NCBI GenBank assembly: GCA_002427995.1
Contig: DIZV01000123.1
Location: 1-9,041, forward strand
From: Chloroflexi bacterium UBA6019
Lineage (GTDB): Bacteria > Chloroflexota > Dormibacteria > Dormibacterales > Dormibacteraceae
Reading direction: 5' to 3'
DNA: 9,041 bases
Shown here: piece by piece, positions 1 to 6,686 of the stretch
Numbering within the stretch: the first letter of the stretch is position 1
Layout of the letters: every line of letters starts with the position of its first letter
The notes under the pieces: generated by a model
Database searches by the model: none
What the model saw: only the letters and a program-made list of their open reading frames with translations
What the model was told of the DNA's origin: nothing
Position numbers and translations under genes: made by a program

Positions 1-861
1 AAGAGACAGGTCCAGGACATCCTGATCGCCCACCCGCCGGTGGGCCGGGTCAAACTTGCCCGCCTCGGCCACCTCGCCGCTCGGGTCGGGCGGCTGGCGG
101 TCAGCGTCGATGACGTCGAGCTGGCGGAGGCGGTGCCGGCGTCGGTCGAGATCCTCTGGGAGGTCGACACGGGGCACCACCGGATCGGCACCGCGACCGG
201 CGAGCCGACCGTGGCAGCCGTCCGCCGGCTGGTCGGCGCGATCGGGGAGAAGCGATTCCGAGGCCTGCTCACCCACGGCGGCCACGCCTATCGCGCCACC
301 GGCGAAGCCGAGCGGAGGGCGGCCGCGGCGGACGAGTCGGAGGGGCTGGCGAGGACCGCCGAGATGCTTCGCGCGGCGGGCATCGAGGTCCGCGAGGTGA
401 GCGTCGGCGCGACGCCAACCGCGGGCTTCGCACCCGAGTTCAGGGGCATCACCGAGATCCGGCCGGGGACCTACATCTACGGCGACGCGGGCCAGGTGAC
501 CCTCGGCAGCCACGCCCTCGCGGACTGCGCGCTGGCGGTCATCGCGACGGTGGTGTCGTCTCCTGCGCCCGACCGCTGCGTGCTCGACACCGGCTCGAAA
601 TCAATTTCGGCCGATCGCCTGGTCCCCGCCCTGGAAGGCTTCGGAATCGTGCTCGGCCACCCTGACCTGACGGTGGCGCGGTTGAGTGAGGAGCACGCCG
701 TCCTGACCGCGGAGGAGCGCACCGGGCTGGACGTCGGAGACAGGGTCGCGATTCTGCCCGGCCACGTCTGCACCACTGTCAACCTGCATCCCTACCTGCT
801 CGCCTTCAGCGAGGAGGGCAGGATCACCTGGGAGCCGGTCGCCGCCCGCGGCTGGCGCTGA
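1..861 (+). CDS. D-threonine aldolase / D-serine dehydratase-like PLP enzyme, C-terminal part (5' truncated)
   Basis: The reading frame is open from base 1 and gives 286 visible residues ending at TGA 859-861. The family is usually about 370 residues, so some 80 N-terminal residues, including the PLP-binding lysine, lie outside the window. Seen here are DILIAHPPVG at the left edge, SVGATPT (visible residues 134-140) and EIRPGTYIYGD (152-162), typical of the alanine-racemase-like TIM barrel that binds PLP phosphate. The C-terminal D-serine-dehydratase-like domain has SEEHA (229-233) and PGHVCTT with H255 and C257. From family knowledge, a metal is bound by HxD in characterised D-threonine aldolases and by HxC in eukaryotic D-serine dehydratases. 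The HxC here leans towards the latter, but substrate cannot be assigned. The GTG at 40 is not the real start because homology continues to the edge. The OsmC-like gene follows after 22 nt, probably in the same transcript. Confidence 0.85.
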   Translation, partial: KRQVQDILIAHPPVGRVKLARLGHLAARVGRLAVSVDDVELAEAVPASVEILWEVDTGHHRIGTATGEPTVAAVRRLVGAIGEKRFRGLLTHGGHAYRATGEAERRAAAADESEGLARTAEMLRAAGIEVREVSVGATPTAGFAPEFRGITEIRPGTYIYGDAGQVTLGSHALADCALAVIATVVSSPAPDRCVLDTGSKSISADRLVPALEGFGIVLGHPDLTVARLSEEHAVLTAEERTGLDVGDRVAILPGHVCTTVNLHPYLLAFSEEGRITWEPVAARGWR

Positions 862-867
862 AACTCG

Positions 868-874
868 AAGGAGG
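868..874 (+). promoter_or_regulatory. Ribosome binding site of the OsmC-like gene
   Basis: AAGGAGG lies 9 nt upstream of the ATG at 884, an excellent Shine-Dalgarno at normal spacing. It fixes that start and shows that this gene, inside an operon, uses SD-led initiation, unlike the first genes of other units in the window. Confidence 0.85.
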
Positions 875-883
875 TCTGAGTCG

Positions 884-1426
884 ATGCCCGCGAGCACCGT
901 CAACCTGCGTGAGCTGCAAACGCCGATCAAGGCCCGCTACCGGGAGCACCCCGAGGAGGCTCGGATCGAGTGCGTGGCGCGGAGCGCGGGCTCCGACCTC
1001 GCCGACCCGCTCCACTGCGAGGTCACGCTCGACTCGGCCCCCGGCCTGACGCTTCGTTCGGGCGCCCATCCCGGCGTCGGCGGCAAGGGCGACGTGCCCT
1101 GCTCGGGCGATCTCCTGGTCGCGGCGCTGCTCGCCTGCCAGGAGACGACGATTCGCATGGTCGCGGCGGCGATGGGCATCGAGCTGGAGGCGATCGAGGT
1201 GTCCGCCACGGCGACCGCCGACCTCCGAGGAACCTTGGCGATGGCGCGCGAGGTCCCGGTCGGGTTGACCGGGATCGACTGCCGCGTGCGGGTGACGGTC
1301 CGCGACGACGGCCGAGGAGAGCGCGCCCAGCGGCTGCTTGAGAACGCCGAGAAGTACTGCATCGTGCTCAACACGCTCCGCAATGGTGTCGCGGTGACGA
1401 CGGACTTCCAGGTCAAGAGCGTCTGA
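884..1426 (+). CDS. OsmC/Ohr-family protein
   Basis: A 180-residue protein with the OsmC-fold pattern. LLVAALLACQETTIRM (about 77-92) carries C85 on the central helix, where OsmC proteins have the peroxidatic cysteine. AEKYCIVLNTLRNG (155-168) carries C159 where the resolving cysteine of the C-P-V/I motif normally lies; here the proline is replaced by I160. Family members reduce organic hydroperoxides through this cysteine pair in the cytoplasm, but many OsmC-like proteins have no proven substrate. C30, C45, C73 and C133 are additional. The ATG at 884 is fixed by an AAGGAGG 9 nt upstream. It follows the PLP enzyme by 22 nt, so the two are probably co-transcribed. The TetR gene begins 16 nt after its stop, so the last bases of this gene must overlap that promoter. 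The family call is firm; peroxidase activity is inferred. Confidence 0.85.
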   Translation: MPASTVNLRELQTPIKARYREHPEEARIECVARSAGSDLADPLHCEVTLDSAPGLTLRSGAHPGVGGKGDVPCSGDLLVAALLACQETTIRMVAAAMGIELEAIEVSATATADLRGTLAMAREVPVGLTGIDCRVRVTVRDDGRGERAQRLLENAEKYCIVLNTLRNGVAVTTDFQVKSV

Positions 1427-1428
1427 GT

Positions 1429-1434
1429 TACACT
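1429..1434 (+). promoter_or_regulatory. -10 element of the TetR-SDR unit (leaderless start)
   Basis: TACACT fits the TAnnnT -10 pattern and ends 8 nt before the GTG at 1443, so transcription would begin at or within about 2 nt of the start codon. No Shine-Dalgarno precedes the GTG, which agrees with a leaderless message. I see no good -35; the bases 17 bp upstream (TTCCAG, 1406-1411) are a poor match. Confidence 0.5.
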
Positions 1435-1463
1435 TTGAGCAAGTGCTCAAAGCAACTGCTCAA
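1434..1463 (+). promoter_or_regulatory. Probable TetR operator: 18-bp palindrome plus an extra half-site
   Basis: TTTGAGCAAGTGCTCAAA at 1434-1451 is two perfect 8-bp arms around AG. A further TGCTCAA copy sits at 1457-1463, exactly 13 bp after the right arm. The palindrome abuts the putative -10 and contains the predicted start site and GTG codon of the TetR gene. That is where an autorepressor would block initiation. TetR-family dimers typically bind such short spaced palindromes. Binding by this particular regulator is inferred. Confidence 0.75.
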
Positions 1464-2054
1464 GGTATCGCAACCCGGGAACGGATCCTCGACGCCGCCT
1501 TCGACACGCTCCGCCAGGACGGCTTCGCCAACACCAGCGCCCGCGCGGTCGCGCGTCGCGGCGGCTTCAACCAGGCGCTGATCTTCTACCACTACGGGAA
1601 CCTCATCGGCCTCCTGCTGGCCGCCATGGACCGGGTCGGCGAGCAGCGCCGACTCCGCTACGAGGAGGTCCTGGGTGGACCTGGCAACCCGATCGAGTTC
1701 GCCTCTCGGGCACGCCTGCTCTACGCGGAGGATGTCGATTCGGGACACTCGACGGTGGTGGCCGAGCTGTTCGCCGCCAGCAGCGGCAACCCGGAGCTGC
1801 GAGAGCAGATGCTGGCCCGGATGAAACCCTGGCTGGAGTTCACCGAGCGGCTGCTCGAGCGCTTCCTGGCCGGTTCCCCCTTCGCCTCCCTGGTCGACGT
1901 GCGAGCCGCGGCGGGGGCCGTCCTCTCCCTCTACCTCGGGATGGACCTGCTGATCCACCTCGACGGCGACCGGTCCCGGGCCACCGCGATGTTCGACGCC
2001 GGCGAGAGGCTGGCCGCAACTGTCGAACCACTTTTTGGAGGTGATCCCAGATGA
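1443..2054 (+). CDS. TetR/AcrR-family transcriptional regulator
   Basis: A 203-residue protein of normal TetR size. The N-terminal DNA-binding domain starts with TRERILDAAFDTL (11-23). The helix-turn-helix follows at about 31-52 (TSARAVARRGGFNQALIFYH then YGN), with the classic 'YHYxN' end of the recognition helix region. Residues 60-200 form the helical ligand/dimer domain, which gives no clue to the ligand. The start is GTG at 1443; there is no in-frame alternative before M62, which is inside the fold, and no Shine-Dalgarno. The start codon lies inside the palindrome at 1434-1451, implying autoregulation. Its stop overlaps the ATG of the SDR gene (ATGA at 2051-2054), so the two are translationally coupled. 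The SDR is therefore the most likely regulated partner; control of the upstream OsmC/PLP-enzyme pair is possible but less supported. Confidence 0.9.
   Translation: MLKATAQGIATRERILDAAFDTLRQDGFANTSARAVARRGGFNQALIFYHYGNLIGLLLAAMDRVGEQRRLRYEEVLGGPGNPIEFASRARLLYAEDVDSGHSTVVAELFAASSGNPELREQMLARMKPWLEFTERLLERFLAGSPFASLVDVRAAAGAVLSLYLGMDLLIHLDGDRSRATAMFDAGERLAATVEPLFGGDPR
2037..2046 (+). promoter_or_regulatory. Ribosome binding site of the SDR gene
   Basis: GGAGGTGATC is complementary over ten bases to the 3' end of 16S rRNA (anti-Shine-Dalgarno). It is an unusually long match, 4 nt before the ATG at 2051. It argues that 2051 is the true start, not the out-of-frame ATG at 2058, and that the downstream gene should be well translated. 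Confidence 0.85.
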
Positions 2055-2942
2055 TCCTTGTCACCGGCGCCACCGGCTTCATCGGCAGCCGCCTCCCTGC
2101 GACGGCTCGCCGGCGGGAAAGAGGCCCTTCGGGGTCTTTCCCGGACCGCCGGCTCGGCGGCCCTTTCAGCGGGCGTGGAGGCGGTGAGCGCCGACCTCAC
2201 CGACGCCCGATCGCTGGGTGCCGGGCTCGTGGGCGTATCCACTGTGGTCCACACCGCCGCCATCACCGCCAACCTGAAGGAGCCCTACCCCGGCGCCTAC
2301 GACCGCATCAACCGCGTCGGCACCGAGAACCTGGTGGCCGCGGCGAAGGAAGCCGGTGTCACTCGGATCGTGCTCCTCTCCGGCCTCCTGGCCGGTCCCG
2401 TGCGCGAGGGGTCGTACATGGCGACGCGGGTAGCGATGGAGGAGGCTGTGCGGCGGTCCGGCATCCCCTACCTGATCCTCCAGCCGTCGGTGCTCTTCGG
2501 CGATGGGGCCGAGTTCGTGGCGGCCCTGGCCCGACTCGCCCGGGTCAGCCCGGTGCTGCCGCTGCTGGGCCCGCCGGCGCTCCGCTTCCAGCCGATCTGG
2601 GTCGAGGATCTCCTCCGCTGCCTCGAGGCGTGCCTGCGGCCGGACGCGAAGATGGGCCGGGAGATCCCCCTCGGCGGCGCCGAGCAGGTGAGCTTCCGCC
2701 AGGTGCTGGAGACGATCTGCGCCGCGCTCGGGGTCCGCCGGCTCCTGCTGCCGCTGCCGCTGGCGGTGGCGGCGATCCAGGCCCGGGGCATGGCGCTGCT
2801 GCCCCACCCCCCCCTCACGACCGCCACCCTCGAGCTCTTCGGGTTCGACAACTCGACCGACCTCGACTCGGTCGAGCGCAACTTCGGCTTCCGACCGCGC
2901 GGGTTCCGCGAGCACCTGCGCGCCCACGGCGTGGACGGCTGA
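2051..2942 (+). CDS. NDUFA9-like atypical SDR (NAD(P)-binding), frameshifted near its start
   Basis: The protein begins MILVTGATGFIGSRL in frame 2051, with the GxxGxxG dinucleotide-binding loop at residues 6-12. It then continues in the +1 frame as LRRLAGGKEALRGLSR to TGA 2940-2942. One extra C in the CCC at 2095-2097 explains the break; without it the product is 296 residues. Later features are a DLTD segment (48-51), VVHTAA (65-70) and YMATRVAMEEAV (122-133), where the usual YxxxK lysine is arginine. IPYLILQPSVLFGDG (138-152) is typical of the NDUFA9/SDR_a5 group, which often lacks the canonical catalytic residues. A redox or isomerase activity cannot be named. It is coupled to the TetR gene by an ATGA overlap and a perfect Shine-Dalgarno. 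Read literally it is disrupted; the intact remainder suggests a sequence error. Confidence is high for the family and moderate for intactness. Confidence 0.85.
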
Positions 2943-2951
2943 GCGGTCGGA

Positions 2952-4524
2952 CTAGTTGATTCGCTTCTCCCGGCCCGCCCACTCGCGGTCGCGGAGGACG
3001 AATTTCTGGATCTTCCCGGTCGACGTCTTGGGCAACTCGCCGAAGTCGACCGACTTGGGGGCCTTGAAGTGGGCGATCCGGGCTCGGACGTGGGCGATGA
3101 TCTCCTCCTCGGTCGCCTGCCGGCCGGGCTTGAGGACGACGAAGGCCTTCGGCACCTCGCCCCACTTCTCGTCCGGGACCGCGATGACGGCACATTCCAT
3201 GACCGCCGGGTGGGAGGCGACCGCCTGCTCGACCTCGATCGTGGAGATGTTCTCCGCCGCCGGAGATGATGATGTCCTTCTTGCGGTCGCGCAATTCGAT
3301 GACGCGGTCGGCGTGCATGACCCCGACGTCACCAGAGTGGAACCAGCCACCGCGGAAGGCCTGCTCGGTCGCCTCCGGGTTGGCGAAGTAGCCCTTCATG
3401 ACAACATTGCCGCGCATCACGACCTCGCCCATCGTCTCCCCGTCGGCAGCCACGTCGTTCATCTCCTCGTCGACGACCCGCGCCTCACCCGCAAGGTGGT
3501 GGGGAAAGCCCTGGCGGGCACGGAAGCGCGCCTGCTGGTCAGCCGGCAGCTTGGCGAAGCCGACCGGGGCGACGTTGATGGTGCAGGGGCCGTAGGTCTC
3601 GGTCAGTCCGTAGACGTGCTCGAGCTGGAAGCCCAGCTCCGCCATCTGGGCGATGATCGTCGGCGACGGCGGCGCACCGGCGGTGAAGAGCCGCACGGGC
3701 TTCTCCAGCTTCTTCGCATGGGGGTCGTTGACGAGCATGATCAGCACTGTCGGCGCGGCGCAGAAGCCGGTGACCTCGCCGCGGCCGAAGAGGTCCCAGA
3801 CCTCGGCCGGGTCGATCTTCGGGAGGCAGATGCTGCGGGCGCCGACCGCGGCCATGCCCCAGGTGAAGGTCCAGCCGTTGCAATGGAACATCGGCAGGGT
3901 CCAGAGGTAGCTGGAATCCTTGTCGAGCTTCAGGTCGGAAGTCATCGCGACCGCGTTCAGGTAGGCGCCGCGGTGGTGGTACATGACGCCCTTGGGGCGG
4001 CCGGTGGTACCCGAGGTGTAGTCGATGGCGATCGTCTCGTACTCGTCCACCAGCCAGCTCTCGACCGGCTCCTCCGAGCCGCCGCCGAGAAACTCCTCGA
4101 ACGGGCCGGTCAGCTCGATCCGCCGCACCTCCGCCGGCACGCCGGCGAGTTGCGAGGCGAGGTCGGCCGAGTGGAAGACGATCGTCGAGCCGGAGTGCTT
4201 GACGATGTAGGCGATCTCGTCGGCGCTGAGGCGGGTGTTGATGGCCACCAGGATTCCTCCCGCCTGGGGCACCCCGTAGTGGGCGAGGAGCAAAGGCTCC
4301 GAGTTCCAGGCCAGGAAGGCGACCCGGTCGTCCTTCTTCAGCCCTGCCGCCCGGAGGGCGGAGGCCAGGCGCCGCGAGCGCGCCCGGAACTCCTTCCAGG
4401 TGTAGCTGAGGGGACCGTCGACGACGGCCACCCGGTCGGCGTAGGCGTCGCCCGCCCGTTCGATCCAGGAGACCGGGGTCAGCTCTTCTCGGCAGACGCG
4501 AGCCGCGGGCTTTTCGGTGCTCAT
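2952..4524 (-). CDS. AMP-forming acyl-CoA synthetase (FadD/DmdB-like), with one frameshift
   Basis: ATP-dependent activation of a carboxylic acid to its CoA thioester. Corrected for one base, the product is 523 residues, a normal length. Motifs in order are the P-loop YTSGTTGRPKG (169-179), YGLTET (305-310), HSGD (396-399), the hinge-region RDRKKDIIISGGENIS (412-427) and LPKTSTGKIQK with the catalytic lysine K504. The frame breaks inside the ISGGEN motif: the coding strand carries one extra G at about 3254-3255, giving GGGEHLH instead of GGENIS, and the rest continues cleanly in the next frame to TAG at 2952-2954. The start is ATG at 4524-4522, overlapping the PaaK-like gene by 4 nt (ATGA), so it is the last gene of a three-gene operon. 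The sequence resembles medium/long-chain and methylthiopropionate-type ligases; the substrate is unknown. It converges on the SDR gene with a 9-bp gap and no visible terminator. Confidence 0.9.
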
Positions 4525-5762
4525 GACCCGGACCCGCAGATCATTTCCCCGACCCGGCGCAGCCGCTTCGACTTCAGCTCCGAGCGGGGCAGGCTGCCGG
4601 GGGTGACCTCGACGCAATCGATCCGGGCGCCCAGCGCCTGCCGCAACTCCGCCGCCAGCCGCTCGGCGAGACCCGGCGTGCCAGCTTCGAAGAGCAGCAC
4701 GACCTCGTCCATCTGGCGCACCGTGCGCTGCTCGATCATGAACTCGTCGATCTCGGGGTGGCGGCGGACGATGTCCTCCACCTGGCTCGGGTAGAGGTTG
4801 ACGCCCCGCACGGTGAACATGTCGTCGACCCGGCCCAGGATGCCTCCCGCGAGCTTGGCGAACTGGCTGCCGCAGGGACACGGCTCCGAGCTGAGCTTGA
4901 CCCGGTCGCCGGTGCGGTAGCGGATCAGCGGCGAGCCCCAGCGGCCGAGGTTGGTGGCGATCAGCTCGCCCTCGGCCGAGACCTCGAAGATGAACTCGGT
5001 CTGGACCAGGTGCAGGCCGCCGCCGGCGGAGCAGCCGAAGCCGGTGGGGCCGAGCTCGGTCATGCCCGAGTGGTCGAAGACCCGGGCACCGAAGGATCTG
5101 CCGATCAGCTCTCGGGTCGCCGGCACGCTGGCGCCCGGCTCCCCGGCACAGATCACCACCTGGACCGCGGAGGCGGAGAGGTCGAGCCCGAGCTCGCGGC
5201 CGACCTCGGCCAGGCGCAGCGCGTAGGTGGGCGTGCAGCAGAGCGCGGTCACGCCCAGGTCGAGAATCGCGCGAGCCCGCTGCTCGGTCGTCATGGCGCC
5301 ACCCGAGATCGCCATCGCGCCCAGCCGCTCGGCGCCGCAGAAGGCGGACCAAAAACCGATGAAGGGTCCGAAGGAGAAGGCGCAAAAGAGGCGGTCCCGC
5401 GGGCCGACCCCGGCCGCGGGAAAAATGTGCTCGGCCCAGACCCTCTCCCACCACTCCCAGGATTCGGCGGTGTCCAGCCAGCGGAGCGGCCGGGTGCCGG
5501 TCGACCCGGAGGTCTGGTGCAGCCGGGTGTAGCGCTCGAGCGGGTACGTGAGGTTGCTGCCGAAGGGAGGTGATGCCTCCTGGTCGGCCACCAGCTCGGC
5601 CTTGGTCAGAAGCGGCAGCCGTTGGAAGTCGGCCCAGTTCTCGACCGGGTGCAGGCGGTCGCGGTAGAAGGCGTTCTGCGAGCGGAGCTCGGGCAGCCGC
5701 TCGCGCAGCCGCCGGAGCTGGTCAGCTCGGATCGCGTCGGGGGAGACGGAGGATGCGTGCAT
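4521..5762 (-). CDS. PaaK-like AMP-forming CoA ligase (phenylacetate-CoA ligase family)
   Basis: A 413-residue adenylating enzyme of the PaaK branch, distinct from its FadD-like neighbour. Visible motifs are NAFYRDRL (30-37), the P-loop QTSGSTGTRP (83-92), DHSGMTE (230-236), YRTGD (282-286), CPCG (295-298) and GRVDDMFTVRGVNLYPSQVE (310-329), with a C-terminal LPRSELKSKR (391-400) holding the candidate lysines. Known members activate phenylacetate or other aryl acids to CoA thioesters, or adenylate cofactors such as F390. The substrate here is not readable. The ATG at 5762 lies 41 nt inside the MocA-like gene; a GAGG stands just 3 nt before it, and no later ATG or GTG keeps the N-terminal helix. 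The long overlap and the ATGA junction with the next ligase indicate tight co-expression. The family is secure; 'phenylacetate' is not. Confidence 0.88.
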   Translation of the reverse strand: MHASSVSPDAIRADQLRRLRERLPELRSQNAFYRDRLHPVENWADFQRLPLLTKAELVADQEASPPFGSNLTYPLERYTRLHQTSGSTGTRPLRWLDTAESWEWWERVWAEHIFPAAGVGPRDRLFCAFSFGPFIGFWSAFCGAERLGAMAISGGAMTTEQRARAILDLGVTALCCTPTYALRLAEVGRELGLDLSASAVQVVICAGEPGASVPATRELIGRSFGARVFDHSGMTELGPTGFGCSAGGGLHLVQTEFIFEVSAEGELIATNLGRWGSPLIRYRTGDRVKLSSEPCPCGSQFAKLAGGILGRVDDMFTVRGVNLYPSQVEDIVRRHPEIDEFMIEQRTVRQMDEVVLLFEAGTPGLAERLAAELRQALGARIDCVEVTPGSLPRSELKSKRLRRVGEMICGSGS

Positions 5763-6666
5763 AGTCCTCGGGTGTATCGATGTCGTCGGGCAGGCCCGGA
5801 GCTGGAACAGTATCCAGCAGCTCGGGGTGGCCGTTCAGGACCTGGCGGGCGCCGGCGGCGCCGGGGAGCGCCAGCAACTGCGGCCAGAGGGAGCGCTCGA
5901 TCACCACCGGCGGCCGCCAATCGCCACCGTAGGAGGCCGCCACCGCGGGCTTGGCTCCTTCCTGCCGCCAGGCTCGGAGGAGCATCTCGACGGTGCGCGC
6001 GCCGACCAGCGGCTGATCGCCGAGCACGATGCACGCCGCCGCCGCCAGCAAGGGCAGGTTCTCCAGCCCGACCCGCAGCGAGGACGCCTGGCCGCTCTCG
6101 GCGTCGGGATTGTGGATGCAGGTCGCCGATCCCTCCAGCACCGCCGCCACCTCGGGGCGGGAGTAGACGGCCCAGGTCCCCTGGCAGCCACCTTCCGCTG
6201 CCGCGCTGACGGCGTAGCGCACCAGGGGCGAGCCCTCGTAGTCGAGCAGAAGCTTGTTCTCCTCCTTCGACTCCGGCGCGCCGGCTCGCATCCGCGAGCC
6301 CGAGCCGGCGGCGAGGACGAGGCCAGCCACGGGCAGCGCCCACGCGCCGAGCTGATTGGTGGACGGGCGGGAGCTCTGGATCCACTCCGCCTCGGCACCG
6401 GCCTTCCATGCCGACGCCACGAAGTCCCGCATCCGGGAGGCGTCCGAGTCGCAGACGAGGAGGCGGCGCCCGCGCAGCGGGCCCAGCTCGGGGTGGGTCG
6501 CGGGCACGCCGAGAAGGGCGAGACCGGCGCAGTCCGGCCGGGCCTCGAGGTGCTCGAGCGCCGCTTCCAGGTCGGCACCGGCGGCCACGGCGACATGCGG
6601 GTCGGCCGGCGCGCGGAAGGTCCGGCCCCGAAGCGGGTATTCGAGCGGGCTTAGGAAGTAGATCAC
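5722..6666 (-). CDS. MocA/MobA-like nucleotidyltransferase with an unrecognised N-terminal extension
   Basis: A 314-residue protein. Residues about 112-305 form an NTP-transferase fold: GLVLAAGSGSRM (115-126) for nucleotide binding, K138, NPDAESGQASSLRVGL (186-201), LGDQPLV (215-221) and DIDTPEDY (295-302). This matches molybdenum cofactor cytidylyltransferases, which attach CMP to molybdopterin for xanthine-dehydrogenase-type hydroxylases and are usually about 200 residues. Residues 1-110 are extra. They include an alternating strand/helix stretch (LALLGVP at 49-55; RRLLVCDSDASRMRDF at 67-82) that I do not recognise. Codon use in this part is normal, so it is coding and not a frame artefact. 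The start is GTG at 6666-6664, 20 bp from the divergent nfo start. It is first in the operon with two CoA ligases, overlapping the PaaK-like gene by 41 nt. No molybdenum hydroxylase gene is visible in the window. Confidence 0.83.
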   Translation of the reverse strand: MIYFLSPLEYPLRGRTFRAPADPHVAVAAGADLEAALEHLEARPDCAGLALLGVPATHPELGPLRGRRLLVCDSDASRMRDFVASAWKAGAEAEWIQSSRPSTNQLGAWALPVAGLVLAAGSGSRMRAGAPESKEENKLLLDYEGSPLVRYAVSAAAEGGCQGTWAVYSRPEVAAVLEGSATCIHNPDAESGQASSLRVGLENLPLLAAAACIVLGDQPLVGARTVEMLLRAWRQEGAKPAVAASYGGDWRPPVVIERSLWPQLLALPGAAGARQVLNGHPELLDTVPAPGLPDDIDTPEDYARILRLPRRDPS

Positions 6667-6674
6667 GCTGCCCG

Positions 6675-6681
6675 TAAAGTA
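6675..6681. promoter_or_regulatory. Shared, symmetric -10 element of a divergent leaderless promoter
   Basis: TAAAGTA reads TAAAGT on plus (6675-6680), 6 nt before the nfo GTG at 6687. On minus it reads TACTTT (6681-6676), 9 nt before the GTG of the MocA-like gene at 6666. Both fit TAnnnT. Only 20 bp separate the two start codons and neither has a Shine-Dalgarno, so both messages are predicted to be leaderless or nearly so. No convincing -35 is seen on either strand (TTAGGA at 6651-6656 is weak). Confidence 0.5.
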
Positions 6682-6686
6682 GTCGA

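Noticed and set aside
40..861. GTG at 40 as the true start of the PLP enzyme
   Set aside because: Family-like sequence (DILIAHPPVG) continues upstream to the window edge and the PLP-lysine domain is missing, so the gene is cut off by the edge.
824..1450. Minus-strand frame opposite the OsmC-like gene
   Set aside because: It is antisense to a recognised family, with no start signal and an Arg/Ala/His-rich product without domain features.
2956..4794. Open plus-strand frame of 612 codons opposite the two CoA ligases
   Set aside because: It is antisense to clear ligase motifs in high-GC DNA, where antisense frames stay open by chance. Its product has no recognisable domain and the sense frame explains the region.
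2815..5454. Long minus-strand frame of 879 codons that might be a fusion protein
   Set aside because: Only the middle part (4524 to about 3254) is the acyl-CoA synthetase. The part before 4524 is out of frame with the PaaK-like gene, and the part after 3254 is the result of the frameshift. Both ends are low-complexity Arg/Gly/Pro text.
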